A stretch of 55,587 nucleotides of DNA from Bacteroidetes bacterium MED-G20 (GCA_002457645.1 NTKH01000002.1:1-55587), one strand, 5' to 3'; counted from the stretch's first letter, positions 16,098 through 25,759 are shown. Notes: generated by a model not told the origin, from the sequence alone. Program-made: numbers and translations.

Positions 16098-17629
16098 AGT
16101 TCAAACTTTATTCCTTGTGCTAATGGTAAAGATGTTCCCCAATTGATGGTGTTAGTTTGTCTTCTCATATAAACTTTCCAAGCATCTGATCCAGACTCTC
16201 TACCGCCTCCAGTTTCTTTCTCTCCGCCAAAAGCACCTCCAATTTCTGCTCCAGAAGTTCCAATATTAACATTAGCAATTCCACAATCTGAACCTTTGTG
16301 AGACAAAAATGTTTCTTGCTCTCTCATATCTGTAGTCATAATAGCAGATGACAGGCCTTGAGGAACATTATTCTGAATGTCTATAGCTTGATTTACCTCT
16401 CCTTTATATTTAATTAAATAAAGAATAGGGGCAAATGTTTCATGCTGGACTATTTTAAATTCATTTTTTGCTTCTATAATGACTGGTTTTACGTAGCAAT
16501 TACTCTCATACCCAGCTCCTTTTAATTGACCTCCTTCTACTATCACTTGGCCTCCTTCTTTTTCTGCTACATCAATAGCTTGAAGATACATATCAACAGC
16601 ATCAATATCGATTAGTGGCCCTACATGATTAGATTCGTCTAAAGGATTACCAATTTTTAATTGCCCATATGCACTTACTAAAGCATCTTTTACATCATTG
16701 TAAATACTTTCGTGAATGATTAGTCTTCTTGTTGAAGTACACCTTTGACCTGTAGTCCCAACAGCTCCAAAAACTAATGCTGGAATAACCATTTTTAAGT
16801 CAGCATTTGGAGTCAAAATCACGGCATTATTTCCCCCTAATTCTAATAAGGCCTTACCTAATCTTTCTCCGACAATTTTTCCAACAGATTTTCCCATTCT
16901 AGTTGAACCAGTGGCAGAAATTAAGGGAATTCTTTTATCTGCAGACATCATTTTACCCAAATCAGCATTTCCGATAACAATAGAACATATACCCCCATGT
17001 AAATTATTATTATTAAGTACCTCAGCCATTATTTTTTGACAGGCAACTCCGCACAAAGGGGCTTTTTCAGATGGTTTCCAAATACAGACATCTCCGCAAA
17101 TCCATGCAAGAGCTGTGTTCCAAGCCCAAACTGCTACTGGAAAGTTAAATGCAGATATAATTCCTACTATTCCAATGGGATGATATTGCTCATACATTCT
17201 ATGCATAGGTCTTTCCGAGTGCATGGTAAATCCATGAAGTTGTCTAGATAATCCAACTGCAAAATCACATATATCAATCATTTCTTGAACTTCTCCCAAT
17301 CCTTCTTGATAGGATTTTCCCATTTCATAAGATACCAATGATCCAAGAGCTTCTTTTTTCATTCTTAAAGCTTCACCAAATTGTCTTACGATTTCACCAC
17401 GTTGTGGGGCTGGCATCATTTTCCAAGTAGAAAAAGCTTCTAAACCAGCATCAATACAATCGTTATAATTTTGTTCATTAGCAGACGTAACTTCCCCAAT
17501 TTTTTTACCATCAACAGGTGAATATGATGTGATTTTCTCACCATTTGTAGGGAGCCAATTTCCTCCAATTGATGCTCCAGAATTTTGAGGATTAACTCCC
17601 AGTAATTCTAATATTTTTTTAATTTCCAT
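16094..17629 (-). CDS. Aldehyde dehydrogenase, antiquitin (ALDH7) type
   Basis: The 511-residue NAD-dependent enzyme is closest to ALDH7A1/AmaB, which oxidises alpha-aminoadipic semialdehyde (piperideine-6-carboxylate) in lysine breakdown. The general base Glu is in LLELGGNNAV (E263) and the catalytic Cys in GTTGQRCTSTRR (C297). The Rossmann segment is SATGSTRMGK, and ISAFNFPVAVWAWN is typical of the family. No other lysine catabolism gene is nearby, so the subtype is by sequence pattern only. Confidence 0.9.
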   Translation of the reverse strand: MEIKKILELLGVNPQNSGASIGGNWLPTNGEKITSYSPVDGKKIGEVTSANEQNYNDCIDAGLEAFSTWKMMPAPQRGEIVRQFGEALRMKKEALGSLVSYEMGKSYQEGLGEVQEMIDICDFAVGLSRQLHGFTMHSERPMHRMYEQYHPIGIVGIISAFNFPVAVWAWNTALAWICGDVCIWKPSEKAPLCGVACQKIMAEVLNNNNLHGGICSIVIGNADLGKMMSADKRIPLISATGSTRMGKSVGKIVGERLGKALLELGGNNAVILTPNADLKMVIPALVFGAVGTTGQRCTSTRRLIIHESIYNDVKDALVSAYGQLKIGNPLDESNHVGPLIDIDAVDMYLQAIDVAEKEGGQVIVEGGQLKGAGYESNCYVKPVIIEAKNEFKIVQHETFAPILYLIKYKGEVNQAIDIQNNVPQGLSSAIMTTDMREQETFLSHKGSDCGIANVNIGTSGAEIGGAFGGEKETGGGRESGSDAWKVYMRRQTNTINWGTSLPLAQGIKFEL

Positions 17630-17699
17630 ATTTTAAAATGCATTAGTTATTAAGAGTAAAAGTAAGAACAATTATGTCTTTATTGGTTAAGCTTAAAAT

Positions 17700-19214
17700 T
17701 TAATTTAAAATGGGTAGATTGATCCCAATTGTAGTACCCTCTCCTTCTTTACTGGAAAGAATATAAATTTTTCCGTTATGGTGTCCTTCCACAATTCTTT
17801 TTGCTAATGAAAGTCCTAATCCCCATCCTCTTTCCTTAGTAGTATATCCTGGCTGAAAAATAGTTTTTTGAATTGCCAATGGTATTCCCTTCCCATTATC
17901 TTTAATTTTAAGAATGATTTCTGATGAGTTTTTTTCAAGAGTTAATAAAATTTTTCCATCTCCTGATAAAGCATCAGCTGCATTTTTAATTAAATTCTCA
18001 ATGACCCAACTAAATAAGGGAGCATTTATATTTGCATAAATTGTTTCTTCTTTAAAATCAGTAATTAAATCTACCGTTTTAGGAATTCTTTTTCTCATAT
18101 ATTCCAAGTAATTATTAAAGAAATCAATAATATTAGTTTTAGGGGTTTCCACGGATGATCCTATTTTGGAGAAACGGTCACTAACTACAGAAAGTCGCTG
18201 AATATCTTTTTCCATTTCAATCAACGCTTCAGAACTTAAGTCCCCTTCTTCTTTTAACAAGGCAATCCATCCGTGAAGAGAGGACAACGGAGTACCTAGC
18301 TGATGAGCTGTTTCTTTAGCCATCCCAGCCCAAACCTGATTTTGTTCTGATCGCCTAAAAGAACTAAAAGACAAATAAGAGATTAGTAAAAATAAAGCAA
18401 TAATCAGTAAAGTAAATAATGGGAAAAATTGTAGCTGAAATAATATTTTAGAATTACTGTAATAAATAAGACCTTTATGATTATTGCCTAAATATATCTC
18501 AACTGGAATATTATTTTGCTCCATTTCATTAATGGTCGTTGAGATCAATAAACTATCCATTTGTTGATTAATTACATTTGAAGCGATTAATGAATCTCCA
18601 TTTTTACTCCAAAAAACTACTGGAAGCTGCGCAATATTATTCATAATTTCAACTGAAAACGAATTCAATAAAGAATCGCGTTGATTTTGTAATTTAAAAT
18701 ACTTAGAAGAATTTGAATAATGTATTTTTTGGACTCTGTCTTCATAATAATTAAATTCTATGGGCTGATTCTGTGAGCCCCAAGTAGATGTAATTGAGTC
18801 AATAATGTTTTGTTTTGTTCCATCAATTAATGAATCTAAAAATTTAAAATTTTTATGAGATATATATTGCCCTAAGTTATTCGTTAATATCAATGGAATA
18901 TTATCATTATTTTGAATGATCTCTAGTGCTAAGCCAAAGTCGTTTAAAGATTTTTGAAACTCTTTAGTGGCTCTTGCCCACAGATAAACATTTTTGGTTT
19001 CATTTTGAGCCAGTTCTTCAAAGGCAAGATTTGTTAATCTGACCAGTTCCGCTTTCTTTTTTATAGCTTCACTCCAAAGTCGAATTTTCTCTAACTCTGA
19101 ACTTTTTACATTAGATACTAATAAAGATGTTAGCCAAAATATAATTCCAATAATTCCAATACCTAAAAGGAGTAAAATTTTTTTCCAGCGTTGTTTTTTT
19201 GAATATAATTTCAT
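17700..19214 (-). CDS. Membrane sensor histidine kinase, orphan
   Basis: The 504-residue protein has two TM segments (about 12-33 and 260-282) flanking a periplasmic sensor domain of about 225 residues with no family I recognise. The cytoplasmic kinase has a phosphoacceptor box of unusual wording, ETAHQLGTPLSSL (H304), the N box NLIKNAADAL, the G1 box DNGKGIPL and the G2 box RGWGLGLSLAKRI. No HAMP domain is evident. No response regulator gene is adjacent, so the partner must be encoded elsewhere. It is divergent from the M28 lipoprotein gene. Confidence 0.9.
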   Translation of the reverse strand: MKLYSKKQRWKKILLLLGIGIIGIIFWLTSLLVSNVKSSELEKIRLWSEAIKKKAELVRLTNLAFEELAQNETKNVYLWARATKEFQKSLNDFGLALEIIQNNDNIPLILTNNLGQYISHKNFKFLDSLIDGTKQNIIDSITSTWGSQNQPIEFNYYEDRVQKIHYSNSSKYFKLQNQRDSLLNSFSVEIMNNIAQLPVVFWSKNGDSLIASNVINQQMDSLLISTTINEMEQNNIPVEIYLGNNHKGLIYYSNSKILFQLQFFPLFTLLIIALFLLISYLSFSSFRRSEQNQVWAGMAKETAHQLGTPLSSLHGWIALLKEEGDLSSEALIEMEKDIQRLSVVSDRFSKIGSSVETPKTNIIDFFNNYLEYMRKRIPKTVDLITDFKEETIYANINAPLFSWVIENLIKNAADALSGDGKILLTLEKNSSEIILKIKDNGKGIPLAIQKTIFQPGYTTKERGWGLGLSLAKRIVEGHHNGKIYILSSKEGEGTTIGINLPILN

Positions 19215-19309
19215 CTAAAAACAAATATAGTTGATTATCATATTGGAATTATATATAATAATTAAATGAATTTAATGTCAAAAAAGATGCTTTTCTAATG
19301 AATTAGTTA

Positions 19310-19321
19310 CTTTAGCTAAAG
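19310..19321. repeat. 12-bp palindrome upstream of the M28 peptidase gene
   Basis: CTTTAGCTAAAG is a perfect dyad 18 bases before the M28 gene start. It lengthens to GTT-A-CTTTAGCTAAAG-AAC if one bulged base is allowed. It may be an operator or a leader hairpin; chance is possible at this base composition. Confidence 0.4.
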
Positions 19322-19339
19322 AACTTTTATCAAAAATAA

Positions 19340-20353
19340 ATGCTCCTTTTTAAAAGAAATATTTTACTCAGTTTACTTATTATTTTTTCCTTTTCAAGCT
19401 GCAGTAATACTACAAAATCAGAAGAAAAGCCCCAAAAAAAAATTGAAAAATGGGTGGAAGGAGCTGAATTTAATGCAGACAGTGCCTATAAATTTATTGT
19501 CAATCAAGTAAACTATGGACCAAGAGTTCCCAATACATCTAACCATGAAAAATGTGGAGATTGGCTAGTTAGTAAACTGGAAAATATGGGTTGCCAAGTT
19601 TCCGAACAAAAAGGAGAAGTTATTGCTTTTAATGGAGCTAAATTACCCGTTAGAAATATAATAGGAAATTTAAACCCCAGTTCTAAAACAAAGGTTTTAC
19701 TATGTGCCCACTGGGATACAAGACCATTTGCAGATCGTGATTCTAATAATATTAATCAACCCATCATTGGGGCAAATGATGGCGCAAGTGGCGTTGGAGT
19801 GCTTTTAGAAATAGCAAGAGTCTTTGCTAAAGATAGTCTAGAAATAGGATTGGAAATAATCTTTTTTGATGTAGAAGACTATGGAGCGCCAAATTATAAT
19901 TCTAGTTTTTTTGATTTAAATAGTATGAATGACACTTGGTGTTTAGGGTCTCAATTTTGGTGTTATAATCTTGATGCCAATTACCAAAAACCAAAATTTG
20001 GAATATTGTTAGATATGGTTGGTGCTAAAAATGCTGTTTTTCCAAAAGAAGAAATATCTAGACAATATTCTGGATATCATCTCAATAAAATATGGAAACT
20101 AGGAGATTATTTAGGGTATGGAAAGTATTTTAAAAAGAAAATAGCCCCTCCTCTAACAGATGATCATACATATATTAATAAACTAGCTCAAATCCCTACA
20201 TTAGATATTATTCATTATGATATAAGTCCATTTACAAATAGATATGACTTTGGAAGATTTCATCATACTCATCAGGATAATCTTGATATCATAGAAATTA
20301 AAACTTTAAAAGCAGTTGGTCAGACTGTACTTACCTATTTATATAATATTTAA
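19340..20353 (+). CDS. M28 family lipoprotein, glutaminyl-peptide cyclotransferase type
   Basis: The lipobox (SFSSC, C21) anchors this 337-residue zinc protein. Zinc ligands follow the animal-type glutaminyl cyclase pattern: AHWDTRPF (H124, D126), GANDGASGVG (D147), DVEDYG (E179) and a late HTHQD. Such bacterial enzymes convert N-terminal Gln of exported proteins to pyroglutamate; in Bacteroidota many exported proteins begin with Gln after signal cleavage. An aminopeptidase role is the alternative. Its stop overlaps the polA ATG by one base (TAATG). Confidence 0.88.
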   Translation: MLLFKRNILLSLLIIFSFSSCSNTTKSEEKPQKKIEKWVEGAEFNADSAYKFIVNQVNYGPRVPNTSNHEKCGDWLVSKLENMGCQVSEQKGEVIAFNGAKLPVRNIIGNLNPSSKTKVLLCAHWDTRPFADRDSNNINQPIIGANDGASGVGVLLEIARVFAKDSLEIGLEIIFFDVEDYGAPNYNSSFFDLNSMNDTWCLGSQFWCYNLDANYQKPKFGILLDMVGAKNAVFPKEEISRQYSGYHLNKIWKLGDYLGYGKYFKKKIAPPLTDDHTYINKLAQIPTLDIIHYDISPFTNRYDFGRFHHTHQDNLDIIEIKTLKAVGQTVLTYLYNI

Positions 20354-23091
20354 TGAAAAAAAAACTTTTTTTACTAGATGCTTATGCTTTAATATATAGA
20401 GCCCATTTCGCATTTATTAAAAACCCTAGAATCAATTCTAATGGATTAAACACCTCAGCTATTTTTGGTTTTTGCAATAGCTTATTAGAAGTAATTAACA
20501 ATCACCAGCCCACTCACTTAGCCGTTGTCTTTGATCCTCCAGGTGGATCTCAACGAGAGGAAGTATTCTTAGATTATAAGGCCAATAGACAAGAAATGCC
20601 AGAGGACATACGAAAATCTATCCCTTACATTTTTGACATTTTAAAAGCCATGAATATTCCTTTTAAAATGGAAGAGGGATTCGAAGCTGATGACTTAATT
20701 GGAACATTAGCTAAACAAGCAGAAAAGAAGGATTATCAAGTTTATATGATGACACCAGATAAAGACTTTGGACAATTGGTAAGTGAAAATATTTTTATTT
20801 ACAAGCCTGGAAGAGGGGGGAATCCTAGTGAAATATTAGGCCCTAAAGAAGTTTGTGAGAAATTTGAAGTGGAAAGACCTGAGCAAGTAATTGATATATT
20901 GGGTCTGTGGGGAGATGCTGTCGACAATATTCCTGGAATCCCTGGAATTGGAGAAAAAACTGCTAAAAAACTAATTGGTATTTATGGAAGCATAGAAAAT
21001 TTATTAGCAAATACTGCAGACCTAAAAGGAAAACAAAAAGAAAATGTTGAAAATTTTGCAGAACAAGGTTTAATATCTAAGCAATTGGCTACCATCATCT
21101 TAGACAGTCCTGTAACATTTGATGAATTGGAATTTGAAAGAAAAGAAATAGATGAAAAAGAAATAACTAAAATTTTAAAAGAACTAGAATTTAATCAGTT
21201 AGGGAAAAGAATTTTAGGAAAGCCGATATATCAAGAAAAGCAAATGGATCTATTTGCCGGAAATGAAATAGAAAGTATTTCTGAGCCAACTTTTCATACT
21301 ATCTCTTCAATAAAGCCAAAGTATCAATTAATTGAAAAAAAAGAAGATCATATAAATTTGATAAAGAAGTTATTATTTCAGGAGGCTGTTGCATTTGATA
21401 CAGAAACAACTTCACTTGACATTAATGAAGCAAAACTTTTAGGAATTTCTTTCTGCTTCTCTAAAAATGAAGCGTATTACTGTGATGTTTCTAAGGATCA
21501 ATCATTGATTCATTTATACAATGATTTTTTTAACTCTAGCACTTTAAAAATTGCTCACAATTTAAAATACGACTATGGAGTTTTATTCAAATATGGAATT
21601 CAAATAAACAAATACTGTTTTGATACCATGTTAGCCCACTATTTGATAGATCCTGAAAAAAGACACAACTTAGATCAACTTGCTAGAAATATTCTTAACT
21701 ACAACCCCATTCCAATAGAATCATTAATTGGAAGTAAGACAAAACCTACCAGAAAAATGGAGGAGGTTGATTTAAATGAACTTAAAAATTATGCTGCTGA
21801 AGATGCTGATTTAGCATTTCAACTTTATTTAAATTTTAAAGAAGAATTAAAATCTCTCGATCTAGATTATTTATTTACAGATATTGAAATGCCTTTGTTA
21901 AAAGTACTTCACGATATGGAGAGTAAGGGAATAAAAATTAATATTTCTTCTCTAAATGATCTGTCAAAAAAATTAAAATTAAGTTTATCAACTTTAGAAA
22001 GCTCAATACATAATCATAGTGGTGATTCATTTAATATAGATTCTCCAAAACAACTAGGAGAAGTCTTATTTGGGAAATTAGTACTTGACGAAAAGGCCAA
22101 AAAAACAAAAACTGGTCAGTATAAAACAGATGAAGCTACTCTTAATAAATTAGAAGGGACTCACCCTATAATCAATGATATTTTAAATTACCGAACAAGA
22201 AAAAAATTACTTTCAACATATGTTGAAGCACTTCCCAAGTTAATTTCTCCGTTAACTGGGAAAATTCATACCAATTATATGCAAGCAGTAACCGCAACTG
22301 GTAGGCTAAGTTCTAATAAACCTAATCTTCAAAACATTCCTATAAGAACAGATCTTGGTAAAGAAATTAGAAAAGCCTTTTGTTCCTCAGATAATGATCA
22401 TTTACTATTATGTGCTGATTATTCACAAATTGAATTAAGAATTATTGCCGGGCTAAGTAAAGATGAATCCATGATCAATGCTTTTACGATTGGAAGAGAT
22501 ATTCATACAGAAACTGCTTCTAAAATCTTCAAAGTTTCTTTAGATGAGGTAAACAGAGAAATGAGAGGAAAAGCTAAAATGGTGAATTTTGGAATTATTT
22601 ATGGTATTTCTGCTTTTGGCCTCTCACAAAGGCTAAGTATAAAAAGAGGAGAGGCTAAAGAAATTATAGATAATTATTTTATTGAGTTTCCTAAAATTAA
22701 AAACTACATGGATTCAACCATAGCATTTGCTAAAGAAAATGGATTTGTAGAAACTATATTTAAAAGAAAAAGATTCTTATCAAATATTAATAGTGGAAAT
22801 GCTACTATGAGAGGTTTTGATGAAAGAAATGCAATAAATGCTCCTATACAAGGGAGTGCAGCCGATATTATCAAAGTTGCAATGATTAATATTCATGAAA
22901 AACTCTCTGAAAATAAAATGAAATCCAAATTACTTTTACAGGTTCATGATGAATTAGTATTAGAAATACTCAAAGAAGAGGAAAAAGATTTGAAAAAATT
23001 AGTGAAGGAAGAAATGATGAATGCCGTTAAATTCAATGTGCCATTAGATGTTGAAATTGGAATTGGAGAGAATTGGTTAATTGCTCACTAA
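20353..23091 (+). CDS. polA: DNA polymerase I
   Basis: The 912-residue enzyme has all three domains. The 5' nuclease covers about 1-290 (KLFLLDAYALIYRAHFAF, FEADDLIGTLA, helix-hairpin-helix GIPGIGEKTA). The 3'-5' exonuclease, about 335-510, keeps the acidic residues (AFDTETTSLD, AHNLKYDYG, YAAEDADLAF), so proofreading seems intact. The polymerase, about 560-912, has motif A (LLCADYSQIELRII), motif B (RGKAKMVNFGIIYGISAFG) and motif C (LLQVHDELVLE). It is coupled to the upstream M28 gene. Confidence 0.98.
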   Translation: MKKKLFLLDAYALIYRAHFAFIKNPRINSNGLNTSAIFGFCNSLLEVINNHQPTHLAVVFDPPGGSQREEVFLDYKANRQEMPEDIRKSIPYIFDILKAMNIPFKMEEGFEADDLIGTLAKQAEKKDYQVYMMTPDKDFGQLVSENIFIYKPGRGGNPSEILGPKEVCEKFEVERPEQVIDILGLWGDAVDNIPGIPGIGEKTAKKLIGIYGSIENLLANTADLKGKQKENVENFAEQGLISKQLATIILDSPVTFDELEFERKEIDEKEITKILKELEFNQLGKRILGKPIYQEKQMDLFAGNEIESISEPTFHTISSIKPKYQLIEKKEDHINLIKKLLFQEAVAFDTETTSLDINEAKLLGISFCFSKNEAYYCDVSKDQSLIHLYNDFFNSSTLKIAHNLKYDYGVLFKYGIQINKYCFDTMLAHYLIDPEKRHNLDQLARNILNYNPIPIESLIGSKTKPTRKMEEVDLNELKNYAAEDADLAFQLYLNFKEELKSLDLDYLFTDIEMPLLKVLHDMESKGIKINISSLNDLSKKLKLSLSTLESSIHNHSGDSFNIDSPKQLGEVLFGKLVLDEKAKKTKTGQYKTDEATLNKLEGTHPIINDILNYRTRKKLLSTYVEALPKLISPLTGKIHTNYMQAVTATGRLSSNKPNLQNIPIRTDLGKEIRKAFCSSDNDHLLLCADYSQIELRIIAGLSKDESMINAFTIGRDIHTETASKIFKVSLDEVNREMRGKAKMVNFGIIYGISAFGLSQRLSIKRGEAKEIIDNYFIEFPKIKNYMDSTIAFAKENGFVETIFKRKRFLSNINSGNATMRGFDERNAINAPIQGSAADIIKVAMINIHEKLSENKMKSKLLLQVHDELVLEILKEEEKDLKKLVKEEMMNAVKFNVPLDVEIGIGENWLIAH

Positions 23092-23206
23092 TCAAAACAA
23101 ATTTTTTAATGCTATAAAATATTATAAAAAGATATTATATTACAAATTTAGCCTTAATTTCGAGGTTTAATTTGAGAATTTTCTTATATTAAATTAATCT
23201 TGAACT

Positions 23207-23222
23207 CTAAATTATAATTTAG
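23207..23222. repeat. 16-bp perfect palindrome in front of a small secreted protein gene
   Basis: CTAAATTATAATTTAG is identical to its own reverse complement and ends 8 bases before the ATG at 23231. Position and symmetry suggest an operator or a leader structure occluding the start. AT-richness makes a chance origin possible. Confidence 0.4.
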
Positions 23223-23230
23223 CTTTTATT

Positions 23231-23662
23231 ATGAAATATTTATTAAGTCTTTCAATTTTATTTTTCAGCTTTAACTTTTCGGCTCAATGTAAAGGTATTG
23301 CTAAGGCATGTAAGAAAAATCTTGGGAGTGGTTATATGCCCACTGGACAGTCTAGCAACACAGAACTTGTCCCTGGAGCGAAATATCAATTTGTAGCTAC
23401 ATTTTATAGTGGACAAAACTATAGAATCTTTGCTTGTTCAGATTCTTTATTAGGTGATTTACAATTAACCATAAGAAATACCCGAAGACAGCTTTTTTAT
23501 GATAATTATGGAGATGGCTCTACTTTGTTTGATTTCAAAGTCAGTTCTACTCAGCAATTGATAATTACTCTCCGATCTCAAGAAAACAAAGCTGTTAATG
23601 AGGATCAAAATACTGAGGAAATCAAAGGTTGTGTTGCAGCATTAGTAGGTTATAAAAATTAA
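23231..23662 (+). CDS. Conserved secreted protein, function unknown
   Basis: The 143-residue protein starts with a signal peptide (MKYLLSLSILFFSFNFSAQ). The mature part is beta-rich with Cys residues at the start (CKGIAKACKKNL) and near the end (KGCVAALVGYK), possibly disulfide-linked. The pattern ARYQF-like VPGAKYQFVATFYSGQNYRI recurs from memory in short exported proteins of Bacteroidota. It precedes tatA and gatA on the same strand but has its own upstream palindrome. Confidence 0.8.
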   Translation: MKYLLSLSILFFSFNFSAQCKGIAKACKKNLGSGYMPTGQSSNTELVPGAKYQFVATFYSGQNYRIFACSDSLLGDLQLTIRNTRRQLFYDNYGDGSTLFDFKVSSTQQLIITLRSQENKAVNEDQNTEEIKGCVAALVGYKN

Positions 23663-23675
23663 TGAAAACATTTCG

Positions 23676-23683
23676 TAAATTTG
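23676..23683 (+). promoter_or_regulatory. Putative -7 element for tatA
   Basis: TAAATTTG matches TAnnTTTG and lies 20 bases before the tatA ATG. The -33 box is not clear. Confidence 0.4.
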
Positions 23684-23702
23684 TAATAATTAAAAATTCA
23701 AA

Positions 23703-23879
23703 ATGAATACAATTTTTTTAGGAATCATAGGTCCTCCACAAATCATTATCATCCTTGTTGTTGTTTTATTACTTTTTGGTGGTAAAAAAATTCCAGAACT
23801 TATGCGTGGATTGGGTAAAGGGGTTAAAGAATTTAAAGACGCTACGAAAAACGAAGAAGAATCTGATACTAAAGATTAA
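23703..23879 (+). CDS. tatA: Sec-independent translocase subunit TatA/TatE family
   Basis: The 58-residue protein has the TatA plan: short N-terminus, one TM helix ([17 protein letters not shown]), the hinge [16 protein letters not shown], an amphipathic helix ([10 protein letters not shown]) and an acidic tail (EEESDTKD). TatA forms the pore for export of folded twin-arginine substrates. The tatC partner is not in the window. The gene lies between a small secreted protein and gatA and ends 5 bases before the gatA start. Confidence 0.95.
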   Translation: MNTIFLGIIGPPQIIIILVVVLLLFGGKKIPELMRGLGKGVKEFKDATKNEEESDTKD

Positions 23880-23884
23880 ATAAA

Positions 23885-25300
23885 TTGAACATTCCTGAGT
23901 CTTTAAAAGACATACAACAATTTGTAGCTAGAGGGGAAATTTCATTAGTAAATATTTGCAAAGAATATATTGACAGAATAAAATCATCAAAAACCAATTC
24001 ATTTATAGAAATTTTTGAAAATGAAGCTCTTTCTAAAGCTGAAGAAATACAGAAAAAAATAACTGATAACGGTGCTGGACTTTTAGCAGGATTATTTATT
24101 GGATTAAAAGATAATATTTGTTATCAAGGTCATCAACTTACCGCATCTTCAAAAATTTTGAAAGGTTTTGAATCCATGTTTTCTGCAACTGCTGTAGAAA
24201 AAATAATTAAAGAAGATGGCATTTTTATTGGAAGACTAAATTGTGACGAATTTGCTATGGGCAGTTCCAATGAAAATAGTATTTATGGTCCTGTAAAAAA
24301 CCCTATTGATCTTAACAAAGTTCCAGGAGGTTCTTCGGGAGGTTCTGCTGCCGCTGTTGCTGAAAGATTATGTAACGCTACTTTAGGATCTGATACGGGA
24401 GGCTCAGTTAGGCAGCCAGCCTCATTTTGTGGAGTTGTTGGTTTCAAGCCAACTTACGGAAGAGTATCGAGAAATGGATTAATTGCATACGGATCAAGCT
24501 TTGATCAAATTGGTGTTTTTTCGAAAAATATTGATGACACTTGTTTAATTAGTCATGTTATTAGTGGGGCTGATAAATTTGATAGCACAGTTTCAATAAA
24601 AAAACCCAATAAAAAAACCATTAATAATGTTGATAAAAAATTAAATATTGGAATTCCTGAAGATTATTTGAATTTCAAGAACTTGGACCCAGAAATAAAA
24701 GAAAAAACTTTATCTGTAATAGAAAACTTAAAGTCTAAGGGTCATCATATTGAACTTTTAAAATTTCCTTACTTAGAATATATTGTTCCAACTTATTATG
24801 TTCTTAGTACTGCTGAAGCAAGTTCAAATTTATCTAGGTACGATGGTGCTCATTTTGGATTAAGGTCTTACGATTCAAGCGATATTAATACTACTTATGA
24901 AAATACTAGATCTGAGGGATTTGGAATTGAAGTAAAGCGTAGGATCATGCTGGGTAACTTTGTTCTTAGCTCTGGATATTATGATGCCTATTTTACAAAA
25001 GCACAAAAAGTTAGAAGGCTAATTTCACAAAAAACTTTTCAAATGCTAGAAAAAAATGATGTTTTGTTATTCCCAACTACTCCAACTACTGCATTTAATA
25101 TTGGTGAAATTGAAGACCCAGTAACAATGTATTTACAAGACATTTTTACAGTTCATGCCAATATTGTTGGATTACCAGCTATATCTTTACCTATTGGTAA
25201 GCATAGTAATAATTTACCATTTGGAATTCAGCTAATGTCAGGAAAATTTAAAGAAAATCAGCTTTTTGAATTATCAAAATTTTTAATGCAGAATTATTAA
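23885..25300 (+). CDS. gatA: Asp/Glu-tRNA amidotransferase subunit A
   Basis: The 471-residue amidase subunit releases ammonia from glutamine for tRNA-dependent amidation. The Ser-cisSer-Lys triad is present: K75 in GLKDNICYQG, S150 in VPGGSSGGSAAA and S174 in GSDTGGSVRQPA. The spacing matches characterised GatA enzymes. The downstream GFKPTYGRVSRNGL and SSFDQIG motifs are standard. The start is TTG at 23885; no ATG precedes the conserved SLKDIQQFVARGEIS region. gatC is elsewhere in the window and gatB is absent. Confidence 0.95.
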   Translation: MNIPESLKDIQQFVARGEISLVNICKEYIDRIKSSKTNSFIEIFENEALSKAEEIQKKITDNGAGLLAGLFIGLKDNICYQGHQLTASSKILKGFESMFSATAVEKIIKEDGIFIGRLNCDEFAMGSSNENSIYGPVKNPIDLNKVPGGSSGGSAAAVAERLCNATLGSDTGGSVRQPASFCGVVGFKPTYGRVSRNGLIAYGSSFDQIGVFSKNIDDTCLISHVISGADKFDSTVSIKKPNKKTINNVDKKLNIGIPEDYLNFKNLDPEIKEKTLSVIENLKSKGHHIELLKFPYLEYIVPTYYVLSTAEASSNLSRYDGAHFGLRSYDSSDINTTYENTRSEGFGIEVKRRIMLGNFVLSSGYYDAYFTKAQKVRRLISQKTFQMLEKNDVLLFPTTPTTAFNIGEIEDPVTMYLQDIFTVHANIVGLPAISLPIGKHSNNLPFGIQLMSGKFKENQLFELSKFLMQNY

Positions 25301-25338
25301 TTTTTTGAAGTTAAATCATTTAATTTAGATGCTTAAAT

Positions 25339-25758
25339 ATGAAGTATTTGCTAGAAGAAGAGTACGAATTTGACTTTAATTTACTTGGCATTTGTTGTCA
25401 TGAAAAAGATTATCGCCTTTGTTGGGCTGTTAATAGTACTCTAAACTTAAGTCTTTCTAAGGCAAGTGATGATATTGAATTGATTTTTAGTAAGGAATCT
25501 AAGCCAGACGCCAACTTCTCAATCTATTCTTACATTGATCAATATAATTCTGATCAATATTACCTAATATCCAATAAATGCCAGAGAACATGGCTAATTC
25601 CGGAAAAGTCACACTTCGATTTTTTTTTAATGATTAAATCTGATGAAAAAAAATCTTATAAACTCTATTTAAATAAGCTAAGAAGCATTCCATTTATATT
25701 AACAGCAAATCATGTTGTTGTAAAACAACTAAAATCTAAAGAAAATTTAATTTTTTAA
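25339..25758 (+). CDS. IPExxxVDY family protein
   Basis: The 139-residue protein belongs to a small Bacteroidota-specific family named after a motif seen here in variant form, TWLIPEKSHFDFFLMI. The N-terminus EEEYEFDFNLLGI and a mid Trp (CWAVN) fit the family. The function is unknown. In Bacteroidota this gene commonly precedes pyk, as it does here with one base between stop and start. Confidence 0.85.
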   Translation: MKYLLEEEYEFDFNLLGICCHEKDYRLCWAVNSTLNLSLSKASDDIELIFSKESKPDANFSIYSYIDQYNSDQYYLISNKCQRTWLIPEKSHFDFFLMIKSDEKKSYKLYLNKLRSIPFILTANHVVVKQLKSKENLIF

Positions 25759-25759
25759 T

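Noticed and set aside
19222-19229. TAnnTTTG-like box directly before the 17700-19214 kinase start (and a similar one at 44120-44127)
   Set aside because: They would give leaderless transcripts and lack -33 boxes; in AT-rich DNA such matches are frequent by chance.
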